Source: Seribacter sp963934295
GTDB lineage: Bacteria > Verrucomicrobiota > Verrucomicrobiia > Opitutales > Seribacteraceae
Length of the DNA stretch: 64,000 nt
Direction of reading: 5' to 3'
NCBI GenBank assembly: GCA_963934295.1
Contig: CAWVXY010000009.1
Span: forward strand, 22,327 to 86,326
Below the pieces are notes generated by a model. That model was given only the letters and a program-made list of their open reading frames with translations. It had not been told where the DNA came from and did no database searches. The position numbers and the translations under genes are program-made. Shown one piece after another: positions 44,819 to 53,523 of the stretch; position 1 is the stretch's first letter; each line of letters opens with the position of its first letter.

Positions 44819-45907
44819 ATGAGAACTCCATTTATCGCATTCAAAAAGACAACATGTTCGATTCTAACTGTTCTTTGTTTGTTCCTTAGTCCGATTGCTT
44901 TAAGCCTAAAGGGAGCGGATTGGAATTGGCACCAGGAATTTCCATGGGTTTATAATAATCACGAATCAGACTGGCATTATTGGCGGGCCGGAACTGATGG
45001 AAATTTTTACCTTTGGAAAAATAAACTGCAGAAATGGTATCAGTTTGATTCAATCAGTAAAGAATGGAGTGCATCCAGTTCTTCATCGGCTTCAAGTTCT
45101 CAGGTTGAAACCGGTACTTTTAACCTTTCCCTTTCCCATGGGGGCCTTACCCGGGAATATATTCTCTATGTTCCCTCCTCTTACAACGGATCAACACAGG
45201 TTCCTCTTCTGTTTAACTTTCACGGATTTGGAGGCACCTCCTCCGCACATATGACTTCTGCTGATATGCGCACTTTATCGGAATCCCAGATATTTCTTCT
45301 GGTTTATCCTCAGGGCTCGAGTATGAGCGGCTACAGTCACTGGAACGCAGCACAGCTCGGAGGAGATAATAAAAGCTCCGCTGATGATGTAGGCTTTGTC
45401 GAGGCAATGATTACCTCGATTTCATCCAGTTATCAGGTAAATTCAAATCGTATTTATGCCTGTGGTTACTCAAATGGGGGTATGATGTCCTACTTTCTGG
45501 GTAAATCCATAAGCAATAAAATCGCCGCGATCGGATCCGTCTCCGGCACTATGCTTGAGGGCAACCCGGATCCCGCCAATCCTGTTCCTATGATCAATAT
45601 TCACGGAACATCGGACTCAATCGTTCCATATTTGGGAAATTCTGATTACCCGGCCATTTCTACAGTCCTTACTTACTGGGCCAATCATAACGGAGCCAAT
45701 TCGACCCCGGTTACGACCAGCCTGACTTCCGGTGTTACCAGCGTAGAGAAATCAGTCTATTCTGATTCAAGCGGTACGGGATGGGTCGAACATTATAAAG
45801 TAAATGCCGGTGGGCATGACTGGTTTAACCTCGACTTGAGCGGATCTGACACCAATCAGTTAATTTGGAATTTTTTCTCCCAACATGGCTTAGATGGCCC
45901 CCTTTAA
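44819..45907 (+). CDS. Exported PHB-depolymerase/feruloyl-esterase-like enzyme with aromatic-rich module
   Basis: A 362-residue product. A signal peptide (about 1-31) is followed by an aromatic-rich module (33-85: WNWHQEFPWVYNNH, DWHYWRAG, LWKNKLQKWYQFD, KEW) and a Ser linker. The alpha/beta hydrolase domain is of the LpqC/PHB depolymerase type: LLFNFHGFGG (oxyanion hole), GYSNGGMMSY (Ser218 nucleophile), INIHGTSDSIVPY (Asp) and NAGGHDWFN (His). The enzyme likely cleaves polyester or polysaccharide ester bonds outside the cell. The N-terminal module resembles the C-terminal one of the protein at 41479 and may attach both to the cell surface or a polymer. Confidence 0.88.
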   Translation: MRTPFIAFKKTTCSILTVLCLFLSPIALSLKGADWNWHQEFPWVYNNHESDWHYWRAGTDGNFYLWKNKLQKWYQFDSISKEWSASSSSSASSSQVETGTFNLSLSHGGLTREYILYVPSSYNGSTQVPLLFNFHGFGGTSSAHMTSADMRTLSESQIFLLVYPQGSSMSGYSHWNAAQLGGDNKSSADDVGFVEAMITSISSSYQVNSNRIYACGYSNGGMMSYFLGKSISNKIAAIGSVSGTMLEGNPDPANPVPMINIHGTSDSIVPYLGNSDYPAISTVLTYWANHNGANSTPVTTSLTSGVTSVEKSVYSDSSGTGWVEHYKVNAGGHDWFNLDLSGSDTNQLIWNFFSQHGLDGPL

Positions 45908-45914
45908 AAAATAG

Positions 45915-45938
45915 ATTTAAAAAGGTTCTTTTTTAAAT
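45915..45938. terminator. A/T-rich stem-loop between convergent genes
   Basis: ATTTAAAAA and TTTTTAAAT form a 9-bp stem around GGTTCT, located 8 nt after the esterase stop and 42 nt before the end of the opposing gene. The stem is all A-T, so it is a weak but plausible bidirectional terminator. Confidence 0.35.
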
Positions 45939-45979
45939 AGTTTTCATCTACCGGTTCGTCTTCACTTCGTTCCATTGTA

Positions 45980-46849
45980 CTATTTGTAATTCAATGTCGC
46001 AGTAACCGGGTAATGATCGGATGGATATCTGCCATTCTCATTGGTTCGATCAATCTCCGCGGATAAAACCCGAAAATTCGGACTGCATAATACCCAGTCA
46101 ATCCGGTTGCCGATCAACCGGCCCTTCCATGCCGTAAACGTACTTTCCTCCTCCGTCCGCGTAGGATGAGCCGATCGAAAAGTATCGATTAAATCACCCC
46201 CTACCAGAAATTGATAAGGTCTACTTCCCTCACCCGAGTTAAAATCACCAGTAATCACCACCCCTACTCCCTTCTCCAAAATGGATACTCGGTTCTTAAT
46301 AATTTTAGCTGCTTCTTCCCTTGCCTTTTTTCCCCGATGATCAAAATGAGTATTAATAAAAATTATTTTTTTTCCAACTGCCTGTTTATCGGTCAGACGG
46401 ACTAGATTGGCAATTCGGGGCAGAGAAGAATCCCAGCTCTTGCTACCCGGTTCGTTCTGGGTTTCAGAGAGCCAAAAGGTTGATTTTTCAACCACATCGA
46501 ACCGGTCCTTTCGAAACATTACCGAACATGCTTCGCCATCGTCCGGATCCACCAACCGGCATCTCCCGTAATAAAAATATTCTGGAAAATTATCTAGTAG
46601 GTATTCCTCCTGCATGGGAAACACTTCCTGTAATCCAAGCAAATCAGGTTTAAATTCCTGAATCGTCCTGACCACTAAATCCTTACGTAATTCCCATCGA
46701 TTGGGTCCGTCCTTGGCTACCCCTAAACGAATATTAAAGCTCATTACCCGGAGTTCGTTCTTTATGCTATTTTTACCCTGTGGCTTTTCGGCCCATGCCG
46801 GAAAAAAGCCCCCTATACAAAGCAACAGGCAAAGGAAGAATTTATTCAC
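45980..46849 (-). CDS. Exported endonuclease/exonuclease/phosphatase family protein
   Basis: A 289-residue product starting at a GTG, with signal peptide (FFLCLLLCIGGFFPAWAE). The EEP (DNase I-like) fold is shown by VMSFNIRLG (start), LLGLQEVFPMQEE (catalytic Glu), FINTHFDHRG, VVITGDFNSGEGS (Asp/Asn) and a final RYPSDHYPVTATL (Asp-His). Probably a secreted nuclease, sphingomyelinase-like phosphodiesterase or phosphatase. Located 10 nt downstream of elbB in the same direction, so likely cotranscribed. Confidence 0.9.
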   Translation of the reverse strand: MNKFFLCLLLCIGGFFPAWAEKPQGKNSIKNELRVMSFNIRLGVAKDGPNRWELRKDLVVRTIQEFKPDLLGLQEVFPMQEEYLLDNFPEYFYYGRCRLVDPDDGEACSVMFRKDRFDVVEKSTFWLSETQNEPGSKSWDSSLPRIANLVRLTDKQAVGKKIIFINTHFDHRGKKAREEAAKIIKNRVSILEKGVGVVITGDFNSGEGSRPYQFLVGGDLIDTFRSAHPTRTEEESTFTAWKGRLIGNRIDWVLCSPNFRVLSAEIDRTNENGRYPSDHYPVTATLNYK

Positions 46850-46859
46850 AACATTTCGA

Positions 46860-47540
46860 TTAATGAGTCAGTTCAAGTACCTCATTAATCAGTTTTGCAA
46901 TTCCTTTTCTAACATCAGCCACCCCTGGCCCCAACATATAAGCCGGTGTGCTGACCACCTTGTTTTTAAGATCGACCACCACATCATCAACCGAGCAATC
47001 CTTGTGCTTGGCTCCGCACTGCACGACTGCAGAGGCAGTGTCCGAATCGTTCCCAATTGTGAGCTCAACCTTCTCCACTCCTAGCGTCAGAGCACCCACA
47101 CTGGCCGGGGTTATACAAATAAAACCAATCGGCTTTCCCATGGTATAAGTACTACGCACTGCTGCGGTCACTGATTCTTCGACTTCAGCATCCGCTCCCC
47201 GGACCGCAAAATCAGAAAGATTTTTTGCCCCGCCAAAACCACCCGGAAATACAATCGCATCAAATGCAGCCGGATCATACTCAGCCAGTTCGGTTAGCTT
47301 TTCGGCCCCCCGGGCAATCCGGGCACTTTCAGAAAATACACTACGCTTTGCCCCTTCCTCCACTTCACCGGTTGCATGATCGACCACATGCATCTGTTCC
47401 ACATTCGGTGCAAAGCAGTGCCAGGATGCACCCTCCTCTTCAATCGCAAGCAGGGTAAGCACCGCTTCATGAATTTCTGTTCCATCAAACACGCCGCAAC
47501 CAGATAATACCACTGCCACTTTTTGTTTCTGCACATTCAT
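46860..47540 (-). CDS. elbB: ElbB, DJ-1/PfpI-family glyoxalase-like protein
   Basis: A 226-residue protein of the DJ-1/PfpI superfamily, ElbB group. It begins KVAVVLSGCGVFDGTEIHEAV, with AIVFPGGFGGAKNLSDFA and GKPIGFICITPA; the last segment holds the nucleophile-elbow Cys of the family. The C-terminus CGAKHKDC and VSTPAYMLG are typical. ElbB is annotated as an isoprenoid-biosynthesis glyoxalase that detoxifies alpha-ketoaldehydes; the physiological role is not settled. Its codon use looks richer in G+C than its neighbours. Confidence 0.92.
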   Translation of the reverse strand: MNVQKQKVAVVLSGCGVFDGTEIHEAVLTLLAIEEEGASWHCFAPNVEQMHVVDHATGEVEEGAKRSVFSESARIARGAEKLTELAEYDPAAFDAIVFPGGFGGAKNLSDFAVRGADAEVEESVTAAVRSTYTMGKPIGFICITPASVGALTLGVEKVELTIGNDSDTASAVVQCGAKHKDCSVDDVVVDLKNKVVSTPAYMLGPGVADVRKGIAKLINEVLELTH

Positions 47541-47656
47541 AATCTTTAAAATATTGGGGGGTTATTCGTTTCTCAAAGAATAACGAACAAAATTATTCGG
47601 TTTCAATCGAAATCACTCCTTTTATATAAATACCTCCGGCAGTCTTTCCAATGCTA

Positions 47657-48232
47657 TTACAAATTGTGAATATTGCAGGGTTCCTTTACCTGTTCCATTG
47701 CCCATTGGAGCCAAGATAGGGTGATCGGTTCTTCAAGAGACATATAAAGTACATCTGATCCTGAAAAAGCCCCTTCATATCTTTTTAGACTACCCAAAAC
47801 GTCACCCGCTTTTTTATCCATAATCCCAACTTTTAACTGGTCGATCAAATGAGCAAACTCGGCCGCAGGGCTGTAATTGTGGGCCCATTGATCCATAAAA
47901 TATTCAAAGTCCAATTCATCATCTAACTCTGAACGACTGAGATTGCTGGTGATTTCATTGAAACGATTAGCGATCTCTCTATCGGAGTAACCCTGATATT
48001 TTTTGAGATATTCCCTCCATGTCGGAATCTCCGGAAAACAGTTTGAAGGCTTGCCCAGATGAAGGGTATTGCACCCATCGAGATAAATTTGATGTTTTGC
48101 TTTTTTACAGTTTTGTAAGAACGGTGAACCCTCTCGTTCGAAATACCCGAGTGCTTTTTCCACAAATGAATCGGGGATCATTCCCGGTCTTTTAAAATCT
48201 TCATTTCCCCGAATAAAAAAATACTCACTCAT
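47657..48232 (-). CDS. Unknown protein, second gene of a regulated two-gene operon
   Basis: A 191-residue soluble protein starting at the ATG at 48232 (MSEYFFIRGNEDF), inside the 3' end of the upstream gene (8-nt overlap ATGAGTGA), so the two are translationally coupled. It is rich in aromatic and acidic residues with helical segments (SFVEKALGYFERE; GYSDREIANRFNEI; LDDELDFEYFMDQW). No family is recognised. Through its partner it falls under the TATGACAC-type promoter element. Confidence 0.62.
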   Translation of the reverse strand: MSEYFFIRGNEDFKRPGMIPDSFVEKALGYFEREGSPFLQNCKKAKHQIYLDGCNTLHLGKPSNCFPEIPTWREYLKKYQGYSDREIANRFNEITSNLSRSELDDELDFEYFMDQWAHNYSPAAEFAHLIDQLKVGIMDKKAGDVLGSLKRYEGAFSGSDVLYMSLEEPITLSWLQWAMEQVKEPCNIHNL

Positions 48233-49031
48233 TTTCCTCTTCCTCCTCATCTATCTTAAAATCATCCAATTCTTCTTCCCCTTCCGTATCATCAAGAAAG
48301 CACACCTCATTTCCTTCGTCATCATAACCCCAACTTATTTCCTCACGCCAAGCCCAGGGATCTTTTATAATTCCAGAATCTAGGCAATCCGCCCATCCTT
48401 GTATGTACATCGCATCACGATCCCAATGATTTTTAATGACCGCCTTCAGATCCGTCTCGATTTTACATCCTTCCGGCAGATCACCAATCGCTATATCAAG
48501 ATATCCTTCCACCTCCGGACTATCATAAGATACAGTAACCACATATCTTTCATAATAAGGAATCCAAGATATGTAATATTTAACTGGCCAGCTAAAACCA
48601 GGCCCCGAATCGGCCCAATTTATTGAAACTATTAATACAGGATCACTCCGATACCCTCTTCTTGGAAGCTCGCTTTCATTTTCTTTCTGCCTTGTATGAA
48701 AAACCTGTCCATCCTGATAACTTCCCCAAACGGGTAAACTCGAGCGAATTGGTGCAAGAGCAATACGTGCTACTGCATTATCAATCGCCTTATATTCATT
48801 ACCCCTGTAACTGGGCCGACAAATAATCCCATTCTTTCCTTCATCATAATCATCTTCGATCGGAACGATCTCAAACGGATCAATCTTACGAGCATCCTTG
48901 GGCAATTTCTTTTTTAATTCCAAATACTCTGCCAGAATAGCATGTTCCCTGGGATGGAAATATTCCACCACTTTGACCGTTTCTAAACGATCGGTTGATT
49001 TCTTTGGTTCCGGTAATCGATTTGCACTCAT
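48225..49031 (-). CDS. Unknown acidic-tailed protein, first gene of a regulated operon
   Basis: A 268-residue soluble protein from the ATG at 49031 (MSANRLPEPKK). This start has an AGAAGAGA-type ribosome-binding site and fits the predicted transcript start; the longer frame from 49106 would begin upstream of it. The protein is mixed alpha/beta with Trp-rich strands (VKYYISWIPYYERYVV; WAWREEISWGYDDEG) and a strongly acidic C-terminus (EEELDDFKIDEEEEENE). No family is recognised. The acidic tail is shared in style with the MORN protein at the right end of the window. Confidence 0.65.
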   Translation of the reverse strand: MSANRLPEPKKSTDRLETVKVVEYFHPREHAILAEYLELKKKLPKDARKIDPFEIVPIEDDYDEGKNGIICRPSYRGNEYKAIDNAVARIALAPIRSSLPVWGSYQDGQVFHTRQKENESELPRRGYRSDPVLIVSINWADSGPGFSWPVKYYISWIPYYERYVVTVSYDSPEVEGYLDIAIGDLPEGCKIETDLKAVIKNHWDRDAMYIQGWADCLDSGIIKDPWAWREEISWGYDDEGNEVCFLDDTEGEEELDDFKIDEEEEENE

Positions 49032-49076
49032 GATATGGGTCTCTTCTTTTGATTGGTTTACATTAAATTTAACCAA

Positions 49077-49132
49077 ACTATAAATATCCCCATACTGAAT
49101 TACCATTCAGGGGAATGTCATATGTGTCATAG
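49077..49132 (-). promoter_or_regulatory. TATGACACATATGAC activator-like element plus -10 hexamer
   Basis: On the minus strand CTATGACACATATGAC (49132-49117) is two TATGAC half-sites 9 bp apart. After 34 nt comes TATAGT (49082-49077), a -10-like hexamer. This predicts transcription start near 49070 and a leader of about 39 nt before the ATG at 49031. The same arrangement is found before the genes at 62353 and 62883. Confidence 0.6.
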
Positions 49133-49199
49133 AAATGATTTTCTCAAAAAACCAACTGTAAACCTCCAGGCCCTTTTTACGGCCCGTATCAAACTTTTA

Positions 49200-50315
49200 T
49201 TATTTCATTTTCACGAGTACCTGGTCATACCCAACCTGCCTCGTGTAAGATTCTTCTTTTTCAACTCGGGGTTCAAAAGAAACCATCTCAATTCGATTTA
49301 CCTGACTGGATAAAGCCTTGAGCAAACTACGAATAATAAGCCGAGCCTGCGGGGCACCGAGGCAATTATGAATTCCATAACCAAATCCGATATGCGGATT
49401 AGGGACCCGGTCAAGCACCACTTCATCCGGGTTTTTAAAGACAGAACCATCTCGATTTGCCGATGGCCAGCACAACCCTACCCGACTACCTCCAGGTATC
49501 TCATGCTCTCCCACCTTCGCTGCATGCGGACAGGTCCGACTGATCGCAGTTAAGGGACTCACATACCTTACAAACTCCTCACAAGCAGTCATAATATACT
49601 TTTCATCCTGCCTTAAAAATGCAAGTGCATCCGGATGTTCGCTCATGTAGACAAAGATACTGCTCACCACGTTAATTACCGTGTCCTTCCCTCCGGCGAA
49701 AGTCACATTGGCAATTCCCTGCTTTTCCTCAAATGTTAATTTTCGACCTCGAAAATCAACCCCGTTCAACATACTAAAAAAATCCTCTCCAGGTTCCCTT
49801 TCCGCCTTCTTAAATTGTTCGGCTGTGTATGACTCCAATCCACTCCCCTCAGTTAATGCATGTAATCCCCAGGCTTCCCAAACCTTAGATTCGGATTCCG
49901 GCACATGTAACAAGCGAGCCAAAGCTCGGCATTGCAAAGGCAGGGCAAATTCATATACTGCATCCATCTCTTCCTTACTTAATGCATCTGCAACCATCGA
50001 GTGCACCATTTCCGCCATATCCAACATATATTCTGTCTCGGTTGGGCGTTTAAAAAAAGGCTCCACTAGTGCCCGGTAATCAGTATGCTCCGGGGGATCC
50101 ATCTCAATCGGAATCTGACGCATAGAACGAAGGTTTTCCTCGGAATGCGGAACCACATTGAAGGGATGATCACTGCTAAAATTCTGCCAGTCCTTTACAG
50201 TCTTTCTCAATTCCTTTAAACGCAGGATAAAAGGAATCTTTTCTCCGTTAAACTCAGTATTCTGAACCCCGGACTGCTCGCGGGCCTCACGAAATGGATC
50301 TTGATGAACCGTCAT
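49200..50315 (-). CDS. Cytochrome P450
   Basis: A 371-residue soluble P450, slightly short for bacterial members. The I-helix oxygen-binding motif is FAGGKDT (206-212), the K-helix ExxR is E247-F-V-R250, and the haem loop is FGYGIHNCLG (311-320) with Cys318 as thiolate ligand. The pattern DPPEHTDYRALV near residue 73-84 is typical of class I bacterial P450s. It needs a ferredoxin and a reductase, not found in the window. Substrate unknown (fatty acid, terpenoid or steroid-like). Single gene; a 168-nt gap separates it from the leftward genes downstream. Confidence 0.95.
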   Translation of the reverse strand: MTVHQDPFREAREQSGVQNTEFNGEKIPFILRLKELRKTVKDWQNFSSDHPFNVVPHSEENLRSMRQIPIEMDPPEHTDYRALVEPFFKRPTETEYMLDMAEMVHSMVADALSKEEMDAVYEFALPLQCRALARLLHVPESESKVWEAWGLHALTEGSGLESYTAEQFKKAEREPGEDFFSMLNGVDFRGRKLTFEEKQGIANVTFAGGKDTVINVVSSIFVYMSEHPDALAFLRQDEKYIMTACEEFVRYVSPLTAISRTCPHAAKVGEHEIPGGSRVGLCWPSANRDGSVFKNPDEVVLDRVPNPHIGFGYGIHNCLGAPQARLIIRSLLKALSSQVNRIEMVSFEPRVEKEESYTRQVGYDQVLVKMK

Positions 50316-50537
50316 AAAATTTCTTCTTTTAATCTAAACTTAAAACCAAACAAATCGAAAATACCTGAGTTACTTCCTTCATCTATGAAGAGACAACTTT
50401 TTTTAAAATATGAAGTCAAAATATGCATTCTTTTATTTAAACCTAGGTTAGAATAAACAAACCTACAATTTGAAATTCACCACAACCCAACCTGAACATA
50501 ATTTGCCACCGCGTTTTTTTCTGATATTCTAGTTTTT

Positions 50538-50819
50538 ATGAATCCTAAGCAATCCAACAACCCTGTCACACGGGTCAAAAAACCGGAACCGTCCAAAGAC
50601 AGTTCTGATTGGATTATTTGGGCTGCCTGGGCCGATCGTATAACCTTTGAAGAAATTCGCAAAGTCACCGGTCTGACCGAGAGCAAAGTGATCGCCCATA
50701 TGAGAAAATCTCTGAAACCTTCAAGCTTCCGCCTCTGGCGTAAACGTGCTTCGACCCAGAGCATTAAGCATCAAAAACTATTTCGCCATCGGAGAAATAC
50801 TCCTAGAACAGAATACTAA
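50538..50819 (+). CDS. DUF2805 / TIGR03643 family protein
   Basis: A 93-residue basic protein. After a Pro/Lys-rich leader it shows the compact family core DWIIWAAWADRITFEEI, then TGLTESKVIAHMRKSL and FRLWRKRAS. It looks like a helical, DNA-binding-like domain, but the family is uncharacterised. It is followed by a strong intrinsic terminator. An ORF on the opposite strand over the same bases is a shadow. Confidence 0.82.
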   Translation: MNPKQSNNPVTRVKKPEPSKDSSDWIIWAAWADRITFEEIRKVTGLTESKVIAHMRKSLKPSSFRLWRKRASTQSIKHQKLFRHRRNTPRTEY

Positions 50820-50827
50820 ACAAAACC

Positions 50828-50851
50828 GCTGTCCGCTCAGACAGCTTTTTT
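50828..50851 (+). terminator. Intrinsic terminator of the DUF2805 gene
   Basis: GCTGTC and GACAGC form a perfect 6-bp G+C-rich stem around CGCTCA, directly followed by six T's. It lies 8 nt after the DUF2805 stop. The stem-loop and T-run lie within and across the last codons and stop (50837-50839) of the convergent gene, so one sequence serves as coding 3' end and as terminator. Confidence 0.78.
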
Positions 50852-51748
50852 CATTTCTTTTTCAACTCGCTCAATAATAAACGAGTTTGAAATTTGAATT
50901 TCAATCCGAATGATTCTTCCTTCACGAATCACCTCGTATCCTTCCAACAATCCTTCCATTCGTTTATTATCTTTCGCTTTCATTTCCATCATCGCCAACC
51001 CTCCACGGATCATATTCTCCATAGGCTCAGATGATTCAAGCGAATGGGTTTCTATAAGACCAATCATTTTGAGGCCGCCATCATCATCGCCAATTACCAT
51101 ACCACATGTTTCGATTTTATCTGCCATCATCCTTGCCCATGGGTCCAACTCAGTAGTCTCTTTAACACCTTTCACATCAGCGAAAAATAAAAAACCCGGA
51201 GTCTCCAGTAAATTATTAAGGGATTCCTGAATCGGATGACCTCTCGATCCACTCCCTTTTCCATTCGCTAACTGAATGCCCTCAGAAACATAATCACGAT
51301 TCGGTCCAAAAACGATCTTCCCTTTTTTGAGCACACTAAATGCCATGGGACGTCTTCCTTTATCAGTCGAGAAAATGGTTTTTTTTCCCACTTTTGATTC
51401 TTGGATATATTCCCGTGTTCTTGTGACTTCGGTAACGATGGATGCATTCACTCCGCCTTCCAGTATACCTATTCCCTTATGCTTTTCTCCGGTTCCAAAT
51501 AAGGTGAGGTTAGAAACTCCCATTAAATCAACTCCGAATTTTTTCTGTAAACCTCTCATCTTTTCTTCCATCTCAGGAATTTTTTCTAATGAATCCTCAA
51601 GAAAGGAACCAATCTCTGAACTTCTCATTGATTCAAAATCCATGTGCATGATCCAATTCGAACTATCGGATACTTTTCCTAAGTCCAATTGTTTGGCGTT
51701 TATTTGAGATACTAGGAAAAAGACGGACGCGAATAAAAAATATTTCAT
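50837..51748 (-). CDS. Exported protein of unknown function
   Basis: A 303-residue product with signal peptide (FLFASVFFLVSQINA, cleavage near residue 18). The mature part is a two-fold-looking alpha/beta protein with ESMRSSEIGSFLEDSLEKIPEM-type helices and strands such as LTLFGTGEKHKGIGIL and RIIRIEIQIS. Similar exported proteins with an MDFE-type start and a long acidic helix occur in Planctomycetota and Verrucomicrobiota without assigned function. Its last codons overlap the terminator of the convergent DUF2805 gene. Confidence 0.65.
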   Translation of the reverse strand: MKYFLFASVFFLVSQINAKQLDLGKVSDSSNWIMHMDFESMRSSEIGSFLEDSLEKIPEMEEKMRGLQKKFGVDLMGVSNLTLFGTGEKHKGIGILEGGVNASIVTEVTRTREYIQESKVGKKTIFSTDKGRRPMAFSVLKKGKIVFGPNRDYVSEGIQLANGKGSGSRGHPIQESLNNLLETPGFLFFADVKGVKETTELDPWARMMADKIETCGMVIGDDDGGLKMIGLIETHSLESSEPMENMIRGGLAMMEMKAKDNKRMEGLLEGYEVIREGRIIRIEIQISNSFIIERVEKEMKKAV

Positions 51749-51872
51749 GATAAAATTATATAAATTTATAACATCGTACCACTAAATGTAAAAGTCGAGT
51801 TTTTTTACTCATTCCATTTTTTAACATCTATTGAATCAAATTTGTGATTCGCTTGTTACCAATGCCAAATGA

Positions 51873-53387
51873 TTACCTGCCAATACAGATCATTTCTTTC
51901 AAAGTGCGGGCAAAAATCTTTCCATCCAGATAAGCTAATCCCGACAACGACCAAGTCTCCCCTGCCCGACCCAAGTCATTTATAGAAACAAGTGCATCCT
52001 TATCCAAAGTCTTTGCATTCCATTTTAAAACATAAACCATTCCCACCATTGTCGGGAAATAAATCAGATCTCCAATGACGATTGGAGGAGCCGAGGAAAC
52101 ATGCCCCCATCCACTACCTGCATTCCTTTTATCCATCGTCGCCTTAAAGCCGTCCGCATTTTTCATATCATTGGGCATTGTCTTTCCCCACAATAACTCT
52201 TCATCTTTTCCCTTCTCACGAATTACCTGAGAGGGAACTTCCAAGTATTCAACTTTTCCATTTTTCAGGTTTACCCGACCAATCATAAAACCCTCAAACG
52301 AACGAAAGTAGTGATAATCTCCAATTAATATATTGGTAAAGTAGGTGATCGGCTTTTTTGATTTCTTTAATGTTTGATCATTCTTTGTTTCATACTCTCT
52401 TCCATTCCACTTCGTAATCGTAACCTTTTCAAAAAGGGAAGCCGCCTTTTTCATTTTGCCTGTCCTTGAAGAGAAAGATTGATGCATCGAACCAGCGAAG
52501 AAATAAACCCCATTCTTATTCCAACTTGCATTTTGAGCAGCCGGATACCCCTTAATGGACTGGTCCCAGATACTCTTTCCACTTGTGAGGTCAATCATCG
52601 ACAAACCATAAGGCTCCTCCGGTGGTTGATGCCCACCTCCCCGACCCGTCAAAATAGCTAGCTTACCCTGTGCTAATTGGCCAACCATCGAAGTCGAATG
52701 TACCGATGTTCCCGCTTCTGCCTGCCATAAAAGCTTTCCCGTTTTTAGATTATACGCCCGTAAAAAATTCCAGTACTCCTTCCCCCGACCAAGTGCCTTC
52801 GATCCTGCCTTCGTCGTCACCTCAATTGGTAAGTCGTATTTTGGAGTATGTGCAACAATGACCATTCCATCATGCAAGATCGGCTCATGCGCCCGTGCAT
52901 GATGCCGACCAAAGGGAGTCCATTTATGTGTCCACAATTCCTTTCCCTCAAAATCAAAACAGGCAATCGTCCCCCCCACATTCATAAAAACCACCCGTTC
53001 GCCGTCACTCACAGGAGACGCTGCCGTGTTATCACTGAACAAACTGGATAAATCAGTCGTACGCGTACCGGGTATTTTTCTTTCCCATAATTTCTTCCCC
53101 GTCTTTACATCCAGGCAAATACCCACAACATCAGTACCCATTTCTGAATCCTCCTCCATTCTTTCATGTGAGGTCACAAAGATCCGCCCATTTGAAATAA
53201 TCGGCGTCCCCTGCCCCGTACTTGGCATCGTGGTTCGCCAAAGAATATGCTCATCCATGGACACGCTGAATGAATCAACAGCCTTGCCATTAACAGTAAA
53301 ATCACCATTGGGACCAAATGCCTGAGGCCAATCTTCAGCGTAAAGAACCGTAGACATAAAAAAAGAAATAAACAAAGGGAGTCTCAT
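51873..53387 (-). CDS. Exported PQQ-like beta-propeller protein
   Basis: A 504-residue product with signal peptide (LFISFFMSTVLYAED, cleavage near 18). It is built of PQQ/BamB-like blades: GICLDVKTGKKLWERKIPG, ACFDFEGKELWTHKW, YNLKTGKLLWQAEAG, IDLTSGKSIWDQSI, each with the Gly-Lys-x-x-Trp turn. Such exported propellers in this phylum are annotated as PQQ-binding-like proteins; whether PQQ is bound is uncertain, as the dehydrogenase catalytic Asp/Glu set is not evident. It begins 129 nt from the divergent antitoxin gene. Confidence 0.9.
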   Translation of the reverse strand: MRLPLFISFFMSTVLYAEDWPQAFGPNGDFTVNGKAVDSFSVSMDEHILWRTTMPSTGQGTPIISNGRIFVTSHERMEEDSEMGTDVVGICLDVKTGKKLWERKIPGTRTTDLSSLFSDNTAASPVSDGERVVFMNVGGTIACFDFEGKELWTHKWTPFGRHHARAHEPILHDGMVIVAHTPKYDLPIEVTTKAGSKALGRGKEYWNFLRAYNLKTGKLLWQAEAGTSVHSTSMVGQLAQGKLAILTGRGGGHQPPEEPYGLSMIDLTSGKSIWDQSIKGYPAAQNASWNKNGVYFFAGSMHQSFSSRTGKMKKAASLFEKVTITKWNGREYETKNDQTLKKSKKPITYFTNILIGDYHYFRSFEGFMIGRVNLKNGKVEYLEVPSQVIREKGKDEELLWGKTMPNDMKNADGFKATMDKRNAGSGWGHVSSAPPIVIGDLIYFPTMVGMVYVLKWNAKTLDKDALVSINDLGRAGETWSLSGLAYLDGKIFARTLKEMICIGR

Positions 53388-53493
53388 CTAAGTGATGATC
53401 TAGAAATTGGATGAGAGGGGAATGCAACATCCAAAGTAAAAATGTAATTCACTATTATTTGATTACCCAGGATACATCTCTGCATATTGACTA

Positions 53494-53523
53494 ATTCATC
53501 TAATTCGTCTAATTTAGATGAAT
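53494..53523. promoter_or_regulatory. Toxin-antitoxin operator: 10-bp inverted repeat at the antitoxin start
   Basis: ATTCATCTAA (53494-53503) and TTAGATGAAT (53514-53523) are perfect inverted copies 10 nt apart; the right arm ends directly before the ATG at 53524 and contains the ATG at 53518. A TTGACT at 53487-53492 and TAATTT at 53510-53515 (17-nt spacing) give a candidate promoter overlapped by the palindrome, so binding of Phd-type antitoxin would block it. The predicted transcript start falls at the ATG, so the mRNA may be leaderless. Confidence 0.7.

Noticed and set aside
50477..50764. Leftward 95-codon ORF opposite the DUF2805 gene
   Set aside because: The DUF2805 frame is a recognised family and has its own terminator; the opposite frame is its shadow.
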